A stretch of 64,000 nucleotides of DNA from Dietzia psychralcaliphila (GTDB lineage Bacteria; Actinomycetota; Actinomycetes; Mycobacteriales; Mycobacteriaceae): NCBI RefSeq assembly GCF_003096095.1, contig NZ_CP015453.1, positions 2,666,001-2,730,000 of the forward strand, read 5' to 3'. Shown here in pieces: positions 1 through 8,863 of this stretch. The notes beneath the pieces were generated by a model. It did not search any database and had not been told where the DNA came from. It was given only the letters and a program-made list of their open reading frames with translations. The stretch's first letter is position 1. Each line of letters opens with the position of its first letter. Both the position numbers and the translations under genes were made by a program.

Positions 1-850
1 GTCGGGCCTCGTCGAGGATGTCGGAATGGGTCGCCCCGGGGCCGACCACGAGGTGGACGGTGCCCACGTCCATCCCTGAGGTCAGGGTCCACAGGTGCAG
101 GTCGTGCACCTCCTCGACGCCGGTCAACGATGCGAGTTTGGACTCCACCTCTGCGGGGTCGACCCCGGCGGGCGCGTGCTGGGCGAGCACCGTGACGACC
201 TGCCTGCCGAGCATCACCGCGCGGACGACGATGAACACGGCGATCGCCACTGCCACCACGAGGTCCCACACAGTCGAGTCAGTGGCCCGGATGAGCAGCG
301 CGGCCGCGATCACCCCGACCGAACCGGCCGCGTCGGCGACGACCTCGAGGTACGCCCCCCGGACTGCGAGACTCTCAGAGGACCCGCTGCGCAGCAGGAG
401 CAGTGAGATGACGTTGACGACCAGACCGAGCGCGCCGACGAGCAGCATGGTGCCGGTGGCGACGGGGGCATCTGACCCGAACCGGCTGATCGCCTCGACC
501 AGGACGTACACGCCCATGCCGAGCATGATGAGCACCGCCAGGCCGGAGGCGAAGATCTCGACGCGGTAGTGGCCGAACGTGCGTCGGCCGGAGTGGTCCG
601 GTCGCGACGCGACCATCGTCGCCAGCAGCGCCGCACCCAGCGCCACCACGTCGGCCGCCATGTGGCCCGCGTCGGAGAGCAGTGCGAGTGAACCGGAGAT
701 GAGGCCCGCGATCAGCTCGACCACGAAGAACATCGCGGTCAGGACAAACGCGCACGCCAGCCTGACCCGGTAACGCGCTCCGGCGTGACCGGCCGGTCGG
801 GCGTGGGCGGGGCCGTGCGTGTGACCCCCGTGAGCGTGTCCTGCACCCAT
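1..850 (-). CDS. Cation diffusion facilitator (CDF) family efflux transporter, C-terminal part beyond window
   Basis: The minus frame is open from the ATG at 850 to the left edge, so about 283 residues are seen and the end is missing. The N-terminus is His-rich (HAHGGHTHG), as in zinc/cobalt CDF exporters. Transmembrane helices follow, with the motif LLSDAGHMAADVV holding the HxxxD-type metal site, then a cytoplasmic domain containing EVHDLHLWTLTSG. CDF proteins are membrane antiporters that export Zn, Co, Cd or Fe against protons. The metal cannot be named from sequence. A palindrome just upstream (867-884) suggests control by an ArsR/SmtB-type metal sensor. The gene converges with nothing visible on the left because it runs off the window. 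Confidence 0.9.
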   Translation of the reverse strand, partial: MGAGHAHGGHTHGPAHARPAGHAGARYRVRLACAFVLTAMFFVVELIAGLISGSLALLSDAGHMAADVVALGAALLATMVASRPDHSGRRTFGHYRVEIFASGLAVLIMLGMGVYVLVEAISRFGSDAPVATGTMLLVGALGLVVNVISLLLLRSGSSESLAVRGAYLEVVADAAGSVGVIAAALLIRATDSTVWDLVVAVAIAVFIVVRAVMLGRQVVTVLAQHAPAGVDPAEVESKLASLTGVEEVHDLHLWTLTSGMDVGTVHLVVGPGATHSDILDEAR

Positions 851-866
851 TCCAACCCCCCTTATA

Positions 867-884
867 TATGCATTGATGCGCATA
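867..884 (-). promoter_or_regulatory. Candidate ArsR/SmtB-type operator of the CDF gene
   Basis: The arms TATGC and GCATA are separated by 8 bases, 17 bp upstream of the CDF start. The surroundings are strikingly AT-rich (about 862-890) in otherwise GC-rich DNA. AT-rich TATGC/GCATA-like inverted repeats are typical of ArsR/SmtB metal sensors, and the site overlaps the likely promoter. No ArsR gene lies in this window, so the regulator would be encoded elsewhere or to the left. Confidence 0.45.
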
Positions 885-908
885 CTTTAACTCATGGGGA
901 GGCGTGCC

Positions 909-3900
909 TCAACGCCGGATGCGCAACCCCTTGGGAGTGGCCCCGAATCCGGCGGTCTCGAAGGCAGCGGCGACGGGCGAGGTGTGGACGGGTTCGCCGG
1001 CAATGGTGGTGACGGTGAGCGGGCCGACGCCCCCGGATCGCACGACCGCGGCCAGCGCGGACGCCGCGAGCGGCACGGCCTCCGGGCGGTCGTCGAGCAC
1101 GAGGACGGTCCGACCACCGCGTTCGACGAACAGAACGCACAACCCGTCGACGAGCACCACGAGCGCACCGGCCTTCCTGCCCGGACGGTGCCCGGTTCCG
1201 GCCTCTGCGGCTGGTGGCCAGGGCAGCGCTGCGCCGTACGGATTGGCCGGGTCGGTGGCGGCGAGGACCCGGACGACGGGCTCGTCGGTGCCGGAGGGCC
1301 AGTGGGCGTCGTCAGCGGTGTCGTCGTAGGCGCGGAGCCGGTCGATGGTGTTGCCGGCGGCGAACTGGGCGGCGCCGAGACCGTCGACGAAGTAGCCGCG
1401 GCGGCAACGCCCGGAGTCCTCCATCTGCGCCAGGACCTTGTAGACGGCGGCGAACCCGCCCGGGATCTCCTCCGACTCGACCGCGCCCCGGGTCACCACG
1501 CCGTGCCGCAGCAGCAGTGTCTCGGCCCAGGCGTGGGCCCGCAGGGTCGCGTCGGTGACCGGTTCCGGCACCAGCGACCAGCGCCCGGCCAGCACGGGCG
1601 GCGTCCGCGTGCCGGCGGCCATCGCCCCGTTCAACTGGGCCATGGAGGACCGGCCGAGGCGGGCCCGACGCGGGCGGGCCGACGATCGCGGTGAGCGGTG
1701 GGCGGTGCCCGAGCCCGATGATCCGCCGCCGGCCAGGACCGCGCGCAACGGGGCGAGCGTGTCGTTGGTGACCACGCCGTCCCACACCAGGTCCCAGAGG
1801 GCGTCGCGGACGGCGGCCTCGGTGACTACTACCTCAGCGACCACCGCCTCGGTGCCGGCGGGGGTCTCGCCTCCGGCCGCCTCCTTCACCCGCGCGACCA
1901 CGTCGCGGAAGAACAGCGCCCCGCCGCGCAGCGAGTCGACCACGGCGAGGTGGACAGGCCCCTCCGGTTGCGGGCGATCGAGCGGGAGGGTCGCGCCGGC
2001 GGTCTCGGCCGGGTGCAGCGAGATCCAGCCGTCGCGGGACCCCGCCCGGCCGCGCCCGCTCCAGATCACCTCTCCCCCGGCGAGCAACTCGTCGAGCATC
2101 GCCGGGGAGTAGTCACGCACTCGGGGTGCCAGGACGAGTGGTTCGAGTGCGGAGGCCGGCAACGCCAGGCCGTCGAGCTGTTCGATCACGGCGAGGACGC
2201 CGTCCACTCCCGACTCGGCGCCGGATCCGGAGCCGGAGCCCAGGTTCTGCCAGGCGGGCAGGAACCGGGCCAGGGCGGTGTGCGAGACCGGTTCGATCTG
2301 GCTGCGCAGCGCCGCGAGGGAACGCCGGCGGATGTGGCGCAACACCTCGGCATCGCACCACTCGGGGCCCGAGGCGCCCGGGCGGAACTCGCCGGCCAGC
2401 AGCGTCCCGGCCGAGGTCAGACGAGCGAGCACCCCCCGGGCCACGGCCACGCCCAGACCGAAGCGTCCCGCGAGGGCATCCACTGTGAACGGCCCGTGGG
2501 TGCGGGCGTAGCGCCGGATCAGCTCGCCGAGTGGGTCGTCGACGTCGCCGAGGAAGGCCGAGGAGACTCCGGGCGGCGGCGGCACCCCCAGCCCGTCCCG
2601 GAGCCTGGGCACGTCCTCGACCCCGGCCCACCAGGTCCGGCCGGCGTGCTCGACGGTGACCACCCGGAACGACTGCGCCAGTGTCGCCAACCAGTCCGGT
2701 ACTGCCTCCGGCTCCGTCGAGCGCTCGGCGACCTCCTCGACCGTCAGCGGGCCGAGCAGGCGCAGCAGGTCGGCCACGGCCTCGGCGTCACGGGCCGCGC
2801 GCTCGGGTTCGAGGTGCTGGAGCCGACGTTCGATCGAGTCCAACACCTCGACGTCGAGGAGTTCTCGCAGCTCCACGCGACCCAGGAGTTGACCGAGCAG
2901 GGAGGGGTCGATCGCCAGCGCGGCGGCGCGCTTCTCGGCAAGCGGCGAGTCGCCCTCGTAGAGGAAGGCACCGACGTAGTCGAAGAGCAGGGACTGGGCG
3001 AACGGCGACGCACGCGGTGTGTCCACTTCCACGATCCGGACCGTCCGCGACTCGATCTCGCCCAGCAGCCGTTCGAGCGCCGGGACGTCGTACACGTCCT
3101 GCAGGCACTCCCGCACCGCCTCGAGGATCATGGGGAAATCCGGGTAGCGGCGAGCCACGTCGAGCAACTGCGCCGACTTCTGCCGCTGCTGCCACAGTGG
3201 GGCCCGCCGTCCCGGGTCCAGCCGTGGGAAGAGCAGAGCCCGCGCCGAGCACTCCCGGAATCTGGAGGCGAACAGCGCGGATCCGCCCACGTGTGTGGTG
3301 ACCAGGTCCACGGCCTCCTCGGCGCTGAGGGCGAACGTCTCGGCTCCCGGGCGGGCGCCCACCTCGCCGTCGTCGATCGTGTCCGGGACCCGCAGGATGA
3401 TGCCGTCGTCGGACACCACCGGGACCGCGTCGAACCCGTGCGCGGCGGCGAGCCGCGCGCGGACCGCCTCCGCCCACGGCCAGTGCACGCGGGCGCCGAA
3501 CGGCGAGTGGAGGACGACGCGCCAGTCCCCCACCTCGTCGCGGAACCGCTCCACCACCAGGGTCGTGTCGCTGGGGAGGTGCCCCGTGGCCTCCCGCTGC
3601 TCGGCCAGGTAGCGACGCAGGTTGACCACCGCGTTGACGTCGAGTCCGGCGGCGGCGAGGCGGGGGCCCACCTCGTCGTCGGACCCGTGTCCCACCTCGC
3701 GCAGGAACCCGCCCAGGGCGCGACCCAGTTCGGCGGGTCGTCCCTGGTCGTCACCGAGCCAGAACGGTAGCCGTCCCGTCCCGCCGGGCGCGGGCGTGAC
3801 CAGCACCCGGTCGTGGGTGATCTCCTCGACCCGCCAACTCGACGCACCGAGGGCGAACACGTCGCCGACCCTGGACTCGTAGACCATCTCCTCGTCGAGC

Positions 3901-5597
3901 TCGCCCACCCGGGTCGCCTTCTCCCCCACCATGAACACGCCGAACAGGCCGCGGTCGGGGATGGTGCCGCCCGAGGTGACGGCGAGGCGTTGCGCGCCCG
4001 GGCGGCCCGTCAGGGTCCCGGCGTCGCGGTCCCACACGAGCCGCGGCCTGAGTTCGGCGAAGTCCGCCGACGGGTACTTGCCCGCCAACATGTCGAGCGT
4101 CGCCTCGAACGCCGACCGCGGCAGACCGACGAACGGGGCGGTCCGGCGTACGGCGGCGAACCAGTCCTCCACGTCGATCGGCTCGAGGGCGCACGCGGCC
4201 ACCGTCTGCTGCGCGAGGACGTCCAACGGGTTGGTGATGACCGCCATCGACTCGATCGCGCCGTCGATCATCCGCTCCACGGTCACCGCGCTGTGGAGGA
4301 GGTCGGCGCGGTGCTTGGGGAACACCGCCGCGCGGGAGACCTCGCCGACCTGGTGTCCGGCACGGCCGACACGCTGGAGCCCCGAGGCCACCGACGGGGG
4401 CGACTCGACCTGCACCACCAGGTCCACCGCGCCCATGTCGATCCCCAGTTCGAGCGACGAGGTGGCCACCACCGCGCGCAGGCGTCCCGACTTGAGGGCG
4501 TCCTCGATGAGCGCCCGTCGCTCCTTGGACACAGACCCGTGGTGGGCCATCGCCAGCTCCGCCGGGGCGCCGCGCGAGACCTCGGACGGCACCATGATCT
4601 GCGCGGGTGGGCGGGCCGGCGCGGGAGGCAGAGACCCCGGATCGGTGTCCTCCGCGTAGATCTCGTTGAGCCGCGCGGTCAGCCGCTCGGCCAGGCGCCG
4701 GGAGTTGACGAAGACGATCGTGGAGCGGTGCGCCGTGATCAGGTCCACCACCTGCCGCTCGACGTGCGGCCAGATGGACCCCTCACCCGGAGTGCCGGGC
4801 GGCGCCGTGACGTCCGAGCCGGCCGAGGACAGGTCCGCCATGTCCTCCACGGGAACCCGGACCGTGAGCTCGAAGCGTTTGTCGGATCCGGGCGCCACCA
4901 CGGTGACCGGTCGCTCGCCGGCGAGGAAGCGGGCCACCTCCGAATGCGGCCGGACGGTGGCGGACAGACCCACCCGCTGGGCGGGGGTGTCCAGCAGGTC
5001 GTCCAGACGCTCGAGGCTCAGGGCGAGATGAGCGCCGCGCTTGCTGGCGGCCACCGCGTGGATCTCGTCGATGATCACCGTGTCGACCGTGGCCAGTGAC
5101 TCTCGCGCGGCGGAGGTGAGCAGCAGGAAGAGCGACTCGGGCGTGGTGACCAGCACGTGTGGTGGCCTGGAGCGCTGGCGGCGGCGCTCGTCCGTCGGGG
5201 TGTCGCCGGTGCGGATCCCCACGGTCACGTCCGCGGTCCCCACCCCGAGGGCCGCGGCCTCCCGCGCGATCCCGGCGAGCGGCGCCCGGAGGTTGCGCTC
5301 GACGTCCACGGCCAGCGCCTTGAGGGGTGAGATGTAGAGGACGCGGGTGCCGGGCGAGGGCTCGCCCGCGCCGTCGCCACCGCCACCGCCACCGCCACCG
5401 CCGCCCAGCATCAGCCGGTCGATCGAGGCGAGGAACGCCGACAGGGTCTTTCCCGAACCGGTGGGGGCGACGACCAGGGTGTGGGCGCCGCTCGCGAGGG
5501 ACCCCCACGCCCCCTCCTGCGCGGGGGTGGGCCGGTCGAATGCCCCACGGAACCACGAGGCTGTGGCCGGGTGGAACCGCTCCAGTGCGTCGGACAT
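909..5597 (-). CDS. lhr: Lhr family ATP-dependent DNA/RNA helicase
   Basis: This is a 1562-residue superfamily 2 helicase, the usual size of Lhr. Motif I (APTGSGKT, about residues 44-51), the DEIH motif II (VIIDEIHAVA) and motif VI (QRVGRAGH) form the N-terminal helicase core. They are followed by winged-helix and beta-barrel domains and a long C-terminal region ending in ATPKGLRIR, typical of the family. Lhr is a 3'-to-5' translocase linked to DNA damage responses. The frame stays open upstream into cysQ, but the ATG at 5597 gives the expected start (MSDALERF) and avoids a 600-bp overlap. A run of ten glycines, coded by a hexamer repeat, sits just after motif I (5376-5405). Confidence 0.93.
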   Translation of the reverse strand: MSDALERFHPATASWFRGAFDRPTPAQEGAWGSLASGAHTLVVAPTGSGKTLSAFLASIDRLMLGGGGGGGGGGDGAGEPSPGTRVLYISPLKALAVDVERNLRAPLAGIAREAAALGVGTADVTVGIRTGDTPTDERRRQRSRPPHVLVTTPESLFLLLTSAARESLATVDTVIIDEIHAVAASKRGAHLALSLERLDDLLDTPAQRVGLSATVRPHSEVARFLAGERPVTVVAPGSDKRFELTVRVPVEDMADLSSAGSDVTAPPGTPGEGSIWPHVERQVVDLITAHRSTIVFVNSRRLAERLTARLNEIYAEDTDPGSLPPAPARPPAQIMVPSEVSRGAPAELAMAHHGSVSKERRALIEDALKSGRLRAVVATSSLELGIDMGAVDLVVQVESPPSVASGLQRVGRAGHQVGEVSRAAVFPKHRADLLHSAVTVERMIDGAIESMAVITNPLDVLAQQTVAACALEPIDVEDWFAAVRRTAPFVGLPRSAFEATLDMLAGKYPSADFAELRPRLVWDRDAGTLTGRPGAQRLAVTSGGTIPDRGLFGVFMVGEKATRVGELDEEMVYESRVGDVFALGASSWRVEEITHDRVLVTPAPGGTGRLPFWLGDDQGRPAELGRALGGFLREVGHGSDDEVGPRLAAAGLDVNAVVNLRRYLAEQREATGHLPSDTTLVVERFRDEVGDWRVVLHSPFGARVHWPWAEAVRARLAAAHGFDAVPVVSDDGIILRVPDTIDDGEVGARPGAETFALSAEEAVDLVTTHVGGSALFASRFRECSARALLFPRLDPGRRAPLWQQRQKSAQLLDVARRYPDFPMILEAVRECLQDVYDVPALERLLGEIESRTVRIVEVDTPRASPFAQSLLFDYVGAFLYEGDSPLAEKRAAALAIDPSLLGQLLGRVELRELLDVEVLDSIERRLQHLEPERAARDAEAVADLLRLLGPLTVEEVAERSTEPEAVPDWLATLAQSFRVVTVEHAGRTWWAGVEDVPRLRDGLGVPPPPGVSSAFLGDVDDPLGELIRRYARTHGPFTVDALAGRFGLGVAVARGVLARLTSAGTLLAGEFRPGASGPEWCDAEVLRHIRRRSLAALRSQIEPVSHTALARFLPAWQNLGSGSGSGAESGVDGVLAVIEQLDGLALPASALEPLVLAPRVRDYSPAMLDELLAGGEVIWSGRGRAGSRDGWISLHPAETAGATLPLDRPQPEGPVHLAVVDSLRGGALFFRDVVARVKEAAGGETPAGTEAVVAEVVVTEAAVRDALWDLVWDGVVTNDTLAPLRAVLAGGGSSGSGTAHRSPRSSARPRRARLGRSSMAQLNGAMAAGTRTPPVLAGRWSLVPEPVTDATLRAHAWAETLLLRHGVVTRGAVESEEIPGGFAAVYKVLAQMEDSGRCRRGYFVDGLGAAQFAAGNTIDRLRAYDDTADDAHWPSGTDEPVVRVLAATDPANPYGAALPWPPAAEAGTGHRPGRKAGALVVLVDGLCVLFVERGGRTVLVLDDRPEAVPLAASALAAVVRSGGVGPLTVTTIAGEPVHTSPVAAAFETAGFGATPKGLRIRR
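5376..5405 (-). repeat. Hexanucleotide microsatellite coding ten glycines inside lhr
   Basis: On the plus strand the unit gccacc is repeated about 4.5 times, then gcc. Read on the minus strand it gives ten consecutive Gly codons (alternating GGC and GGT) at about residues 65-74 of Lhr, between motif I and the strand RVLYISPLKAL. Slippage by one unit would change the protein by two glycines without a frameshift. Confidence 0.85.
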
Positions 5598-5651
5598 GAA
5601 CTCATGATGTCGCACACCTCCGACATGGTTCCGAACCACGCCCCGCCTCCG

Positions 5652-5657
5652 TAGAGT
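5652..5657 (+). promoter_or_regulatory. -10 box TAGAGT of cysQ (leaderless)
   Basis: TAGAGT lies 6 bases before the ATG at 5664, which has no Shine-Dalgarno sequence. A TANNNT box at this distance places the transcription start on the initiation codon, as in many actinobacterial leaderless genes. A weak -35 (TTCCGA, 5629-5634) sits 17 bases upstream. Confidence 0.5.
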
Positions 5658-5663
5658 GTCGGC

Positions 5664-6443
5664 ATGCGCAAGACTGTGAGCATGCACAGCGACAGCATGC
5701 GCGACCTCGACGACGACGACCTGGCCTACTACCTCGCCACCGGGATCGGCGACATCGTCAAGGGCACGCGCGCCGGGGGGCTGCTCCGCGGACGCTCGCT
5801 CGCCCGTGTGGCCAACGAGGTCGCGCAGAACTGGACCGACGAGGTGCTGGCCGTGCACCGTCCGGACGACGGCACCCTCTCCGAGGGGGTCTCCGACGAT
5901 CTCAGTCGGCTCGAGAAGTCCCGCGTGTGGATCATCGACGTCATCGACGGCACCAAGGAGTTCTCCACGGGCCGCTCGGACTGGTCGGTCCACGTGGCGC
6001 TCGTCGTCGACGGCCACCCCACCGTCGCCTCCGTCGGGCTCCCCGACTCGGGACGCGTCTTCCGTTCGGACCAGGTCGACCACGTGGACGGCCCCCATTC
6101 GGGGACCATGGTCATCAGCCGCAACAACCCGCCGCCCGGGTCGCGACAGGTGGCGGACGCCGTGGGTCTGGAGGTACGGCCCATGGGCTCTGCCGGCGCC
6201 AAGATGCTCTCGGTCCTGCTCGGCGACGCGGACGTCTACCTCCACGCCGGGGGGCAGGACGAGTGGGACCAGGCCGCGCCGGTGGGCGTCGCCCTGGCCG
6301 CGGGGTTGCACGCCTCCCGCCTCGACGGCTCACCGATCGTGTTCAACAAGCCCGACACCCACTCCCCGGACGTCCTGATCTGCCGCCCCGAGTTCACCGA
6401 GAAGATCCTGGCCGCGCAGGCCGCACAGGCGACTCGAACGTAG
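5664..6443 (+). CDS. cysQ: 3'(2'),5'-bisphosphate nucleotidase / inositol monophosphatase family protein, CysQ-like
   Basis: At 259 residues this matches the inositol-monophosphatase superfamily, closest in layout to actinobacterial CysQ, which removes 3'-phosphoadenosine 5'-phosphate made during sulfate assimilation. Metal ligands visible are E74 (LSEG), D92 and D95 in IIDVIDGT, and D202 in DEWDQAAP. The usual DP-x-DGT motif has Val in place of Pro, and the usual EE has become EG. The first Glu and all Asp ligands remain, so activity is likely. Later ATGs at 5682 and 5697 are possible starts. The first is preferred because a leaderless -10 box precedes it. The gene diverges from lhr. Confidence 0.85.
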   Translation: MRKTVSMHSDSMRDLDDDDLAYYLATGIGDIVKGTRAGGLLRGRSLARVANEVAQNWTDEVLAVHRPDDGTLSEGVSDDLSRLEKSRVWIIDVIDGTKEFSTGRSDWSVHVALVVDGHPTVASVGLPDSGRVFRSDQVDHVDGPHSGTMVISRNNPPPGSRQVADAVGLEVRPMGSAGAKMLSVLLGDADVYLHAGGQDEWDQAAPVGVALAAGLHASRLDGSPIVFNKPDTHSPDVLICRPEFTEKILAAQAAQATRT

Positions 6444-6446
6444 ACT
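6441..6446 (+). promoter_or_regulatory. -10 box TAGACT of thyA, overlapping the cysQ stop codon
   Basis: The hexamer TAGACT starts with the TAG stop of cysQ and ends 7 bases before the thyA ATG. It fits a leaderless TANNNT promoter for thyA-dfrA, though no convincing -35 is seen at 17-18 bases. Confidence 0.4.
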
Positions 6447-6453
6447 GCCGGGC

Positions 6454-7254
6454 ATGACCGTCCCCACCCCGTACGAGGACCTCCTCCGACTCGTCCTGGA
6501 ACAGGGCACCCCCAAGTCCGACCGCACGGGAACGGGCACGCAGAGCCTGTTCGGCCACCAGCTGCGCTATGACCTGGCGGCGGGATTCCCGCTGATCACC
6601 ACCAAGCGCGTCCACTTCAAGTCGGTGGCCTACGAACTGCTGTGGTTCCTGCGCGGCGACTCCAACGTGGGCTGGTTGCGCGAGAACGGCGTGAGCATCT
6701 GGGACGAGTGGGCTGACGAGCGCGGCGAGCTCGGACCCGTCTACGGCGTGCAGTGGCGGTCCTGGCCCACCCCCGACGGCCGGCACGTGGACCAGATCGC
6801 GAACGCCGTGGACCTGCTGCGCACCGACCCCGATTCGCGGCGCAACATCGTCTCGGCGTGGAACGTGGGCGAGTTGACGGACATGGCCCTGCCGCCCTGC
6901 CACCTGCTGTTCCAGTTCTACGTGGCCGACGGCAAGCTGAGCTGCCAGCTCTACCAGCGCAGCGCCGACCTCTTCCTGGGGGTGCCGTTCAACATCGCCT
7001 CCTACTCGCTGCTCACCCACATGGTGGCGCAGCAGGTCGGGCTGGAGGTGGGTGAGTTCGTCTGGACCGGCGGCGACTGCCATATCTACGACAACCACGT
7101 CGAGCAGGTCCGGACGCAGCTCTCCCGCGAGGCCTATCCCTACCCCGAGCTGCGCCTGCGCCGCGCGGACTCGGTCTTCGACTACCGCTTCGAGGACTTC
7201 GACGTGGTCGGATACGAGCATCACCCGGGCATCAAGGCCCCGGTCGCGGTCTGA
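6454..7254 (+). CDS. thyA: Thymidylate synthase (ThyA)
   Basis: This 266-residue enzyme methylates dUMP to dTMP with methylene-tetrahydrofolate, in the cytoplasm. The sequence is fully canonical: folate/phosphate-binding SDRTGTGT near the N-terminus, catalytic Cys149 in LPPCH, the RRNIVSAWN phosphate site, and [13 protein letters not shown]. The length equals that of the E. coli and mycobacterial enzymes. It is followed 17 bases later by dihydrofolate reductase, which regenerates the tetrahydrofolate that ThyA consumes, the usual actinobacterial pairing. Confidence 0.98.
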   Translation: MTVPTPYEDLLRLVLEQGTPKSDRTGTGTQSLFGHQLRYDLAAGFPLITTKRVHFKSVAYELLWFLRGDSNVGWLRENGVSIWDEWADERGELGPVYGVQWRSWPTPDGRHVDQIANAVDLLRTDPDSRRNIVSAWNVGELTDMALPPCHLLFQFYVADGKLSCQLYQRSADLFLGVPFNIASYSLLTHMVAQQVGLEVGEFVWTGGDCHIYDNHVEQVRTQLSREAYPYPELRLRRADSVFDYRFEDFDVVGYEHHPGIKAPVAV

Positions 7255-7271
7255 GCCGGGAGACGACGACC

Positions 7272-7787
7272 GTGCCGGTCCGGATGGTGTGGGCGCAGGC
7301 CCGCGGCGGGGTGATCGGCGACGGTCGTGACATGCCCTGGCACATCCCCGAGGACCTGGCGTACTTCAAGCAGGCCACCACCGGGCGCCCCGTCGTGATG
7401 GGCCGGGCCACCTGGGACTCGATCCCCGCCCGCTTCCGGCCCCTGCCCGGTCGCCGCAACATCGTGTGCACCCGGGACGCAGGGTGGTCGGCCGAGGGCG
7501 CCGAGCGTGCGGCGTCGGTGGAGGGCGCGCTGGAGTCGGCCGGTCCGGACGCCGCGGTGATGGGCGGCGGGCAGATCTACGCCGCCGCGCTCGGCGCCGC
7601 GGACGAGTGTCTGGTCACCGAGATCGATGCGGACGCCCCCGGGACCGTCCTGGCGCCGGGGTTGGACGAGGCGTGGGAGCGGGTCGAGGTGGGCGAGTGG
7701 ATCACCGATCCACGGAGCCGCGTCGACGGGTACGACGACGAGGTGCGGCACCGGCACACCGTGTGGCGACGCCGGCGAACCTCCTAG
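7272..7787 (+). CDS. folA: Dihydrofolate reductase
   Basis: This 171-residue enzyme reduces dihydrofolate to tetrahydrofolate with NADPH. It has the substrate-site motif MPWHIPEDLAYFK (Trp23, catalytic Asp28), the NADPH-binding VVMGRATWDSIP, and the late glycine-rich AVMGGGQIYAAAL. It starts with GTG (MPVRMVWAQ). It is also called dfrA in mycobacteria. The last four bases overlap the 3' end of the convergent DUF1707 gene. Confidence 0.96.
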   Translation: MPVRMVWAQARGGVIGDGRDMPWHIPEDLAYFKQATTGRPVVMGRATWDSIPARFRPLPGRRNIVCTRDAGWSAEGAERAASVEGALESAGPDAAVMGGGQIYAAALGAADECLVTEIDADAPGTVLAPGLDEAWERVEVGEWITDPRSRVDGYDDEVRHRHTVWRRRRTS

Positions 7788-8398
7788 AACCACTTCCAGG
7801 TCTTGGGGATCTTCTCCCCCGCGGCCAGGATCTTGATCTTGACGCCGGCCATGAACCCGTTGATCTCGATGTCCAGGTGCGGGCCGCCGCGGACGTCGTA
7901 GCGTCCCTCGTCGATCTTGAGCTCGGACCACGTCCGGTTGCCGGTCACCGCCACGGAGACCCCCGGCGGGAGCAGGATCTTGGCGTTGGCGCCCCAGAGG
8001 TCCAGCTGGAGGTGGGTGCGCGGGCGATCGACCACGGCCTCGCGGGCATCCAGGTAGATCTCGCCCATCCAGGACGTCAGCCGGTAGTCGTCCGGCAGGG
8101 ACCAGCGACCCTCCCGCTTGAGCGTGTCGAAGACCGAGGTCTTCTTCTGGCTCTCGTCGACGGTGATCGCCCCGGTCGACCGGATGGCCGGCGGCTGTGC
8201 CGAGGTCGGGCGAGGCGCCGAGGCGAGCCCGATCGGCAACCCGCTCAGGGCCACCTCGAGTTCTGCGGGGCAGGTCGCGGACCAGATCTTCGCGGCCCGG
8301 TCCGAGAACTCGGCGAGGGACAGCTCGCCCCGTCCGACCATCGCCTCCAGTCTCTGCTGGGCGAGGGCCCGCGGGTCGGTGTTCGGCTCCTGGGTCAT
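7784..8398 (-). CDS. DUF1707 (SHOCT-like) domain protein with a LiaF-like C-terminal half
   Basis: This 204-residue protein has an N-terminal DUF1707 module (RALAQQRLEAMVGRGEL.LAEFSDRAAKIW, about residues 9-40) and a proline-rich linker. Its C-terminal beta-rich half (TLKREGRWSLPDDY to the end) resembles the cell-wall-active-antibiotic response domain of LiaF-like proteins. No transmembrane helix is evident. Such proteins are common in actinobacteria and are guessed to sense membrane or envelope stress; no function is proven. It is the third gene after the CsoR-like regulator and the DUF302 gene, 13 bp from the latter, so likely co-transcribed. Confidence 0.8.
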   Translation of the reverse strand: MTQEPNTDPRALAQQRLEAMVGRGELSLAEFSDRAAKIWSATCPAELEVALSGLPIGLASAPRPTSAQPPAIRSTGAITVDESQKKTSVFDTLKREGRWSLPDDYRLTSWMGEIYLDAREAVVDRPRTHLQLDLWGANAKILLPPGVSVAVTGNRTWSELKIDEGRYDVRGGPHLDIEINGFMAGVKIKILAAGEKIPKTWKWF

Positions 8399-8411
8399 GT
8401 CCCCAGGTTAC

Positions 8412-8798
8412 TCAGCGGGTGAGATCCTTCATCATCGACCGCATCTGTGCGGACAACTCGTCGGCCATGTCCTGGAGACCGCCCGATATGACCTGCGCCA
8501 GCAGCGCGGGGTTCTGCGCCTCGATGACGCAGCCCCCGGACGACTCGCGGACCACCACGTTGCAGGGCAGCAGCAGCGCGACCTCCTTGCTCACGTCGAA
8601 CGCATCACCGGCGAACCCGGGATTGCAGGCCCCCAGGATCAGGACGCGCTCGATGTCCTTGTCGATCTTCGTCTTGAGCGTCGCGGTGAGATCGATCTCG
8701 TGGAGGATCCCGAAACCCCGGTCGGCGAGCGCCTGGCGGGTCGCCTCCACTGCTTCATCGAATTCCATCGCCGTATACGTACCGATTCCGACGTCCAT
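8412..8798 (-). CDS. DUF302 domain protein
   Basis: At 128 residues this is a single DUF302 domain: FDEAVEATRQALADRGFGILHEIDL, then ILGACNPGFAGDAF and LLLPCNVVVRE. The two conserved cysteines sit in GACNP and LPCNV. DUF302 proteins often neighbour sulfur or thiol-redox genes, and their biochemical role is unknown. Here the gene follows a CsoR-family repressor by 65 bases. The ATG is preceded by GAGGA. The second half of the operon may therefore be induced by the signal that the repressor senses. Confidence 0.85.
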   Translation of the reverse strand: MDVGIGTYTAMEFDEAVEATRQALADRGFGILHEIDLTATLKTKIDKDIERVLILGACNPGFAGDAFDVSKEVALLLPCNVVVRESSGGCVIEAQNPALLAQVISGGLQDMADELSAQMRSMMKDLTR

Positions 8799-8863
8799 GT
8801 CGTCGTCCTCCGTGTCTCGTCAGGTGTTGACTGGGCCCAGCATCCCACGCCCGCGGCCGGTGG

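Noticed and set aside
18-569. Plus-strand open frame at the left edge
   Set aside because: It is a Ser/Thr-rich shadow of the CDF transporter gene, whose minus frame is clear.
1950-3770. Long plus-strand open frame of 606 codons
   Set aside because: It is a GC-rich shadow of lhr, with no recognisable motif.
5598-6311. Extension of the lhr frame past 5597 to an upstream ATG
   Set aside because: It overlaps cysQ on the opposite strand and adds no helicase sequence; MSDALERF at 5597 is the family-like start.
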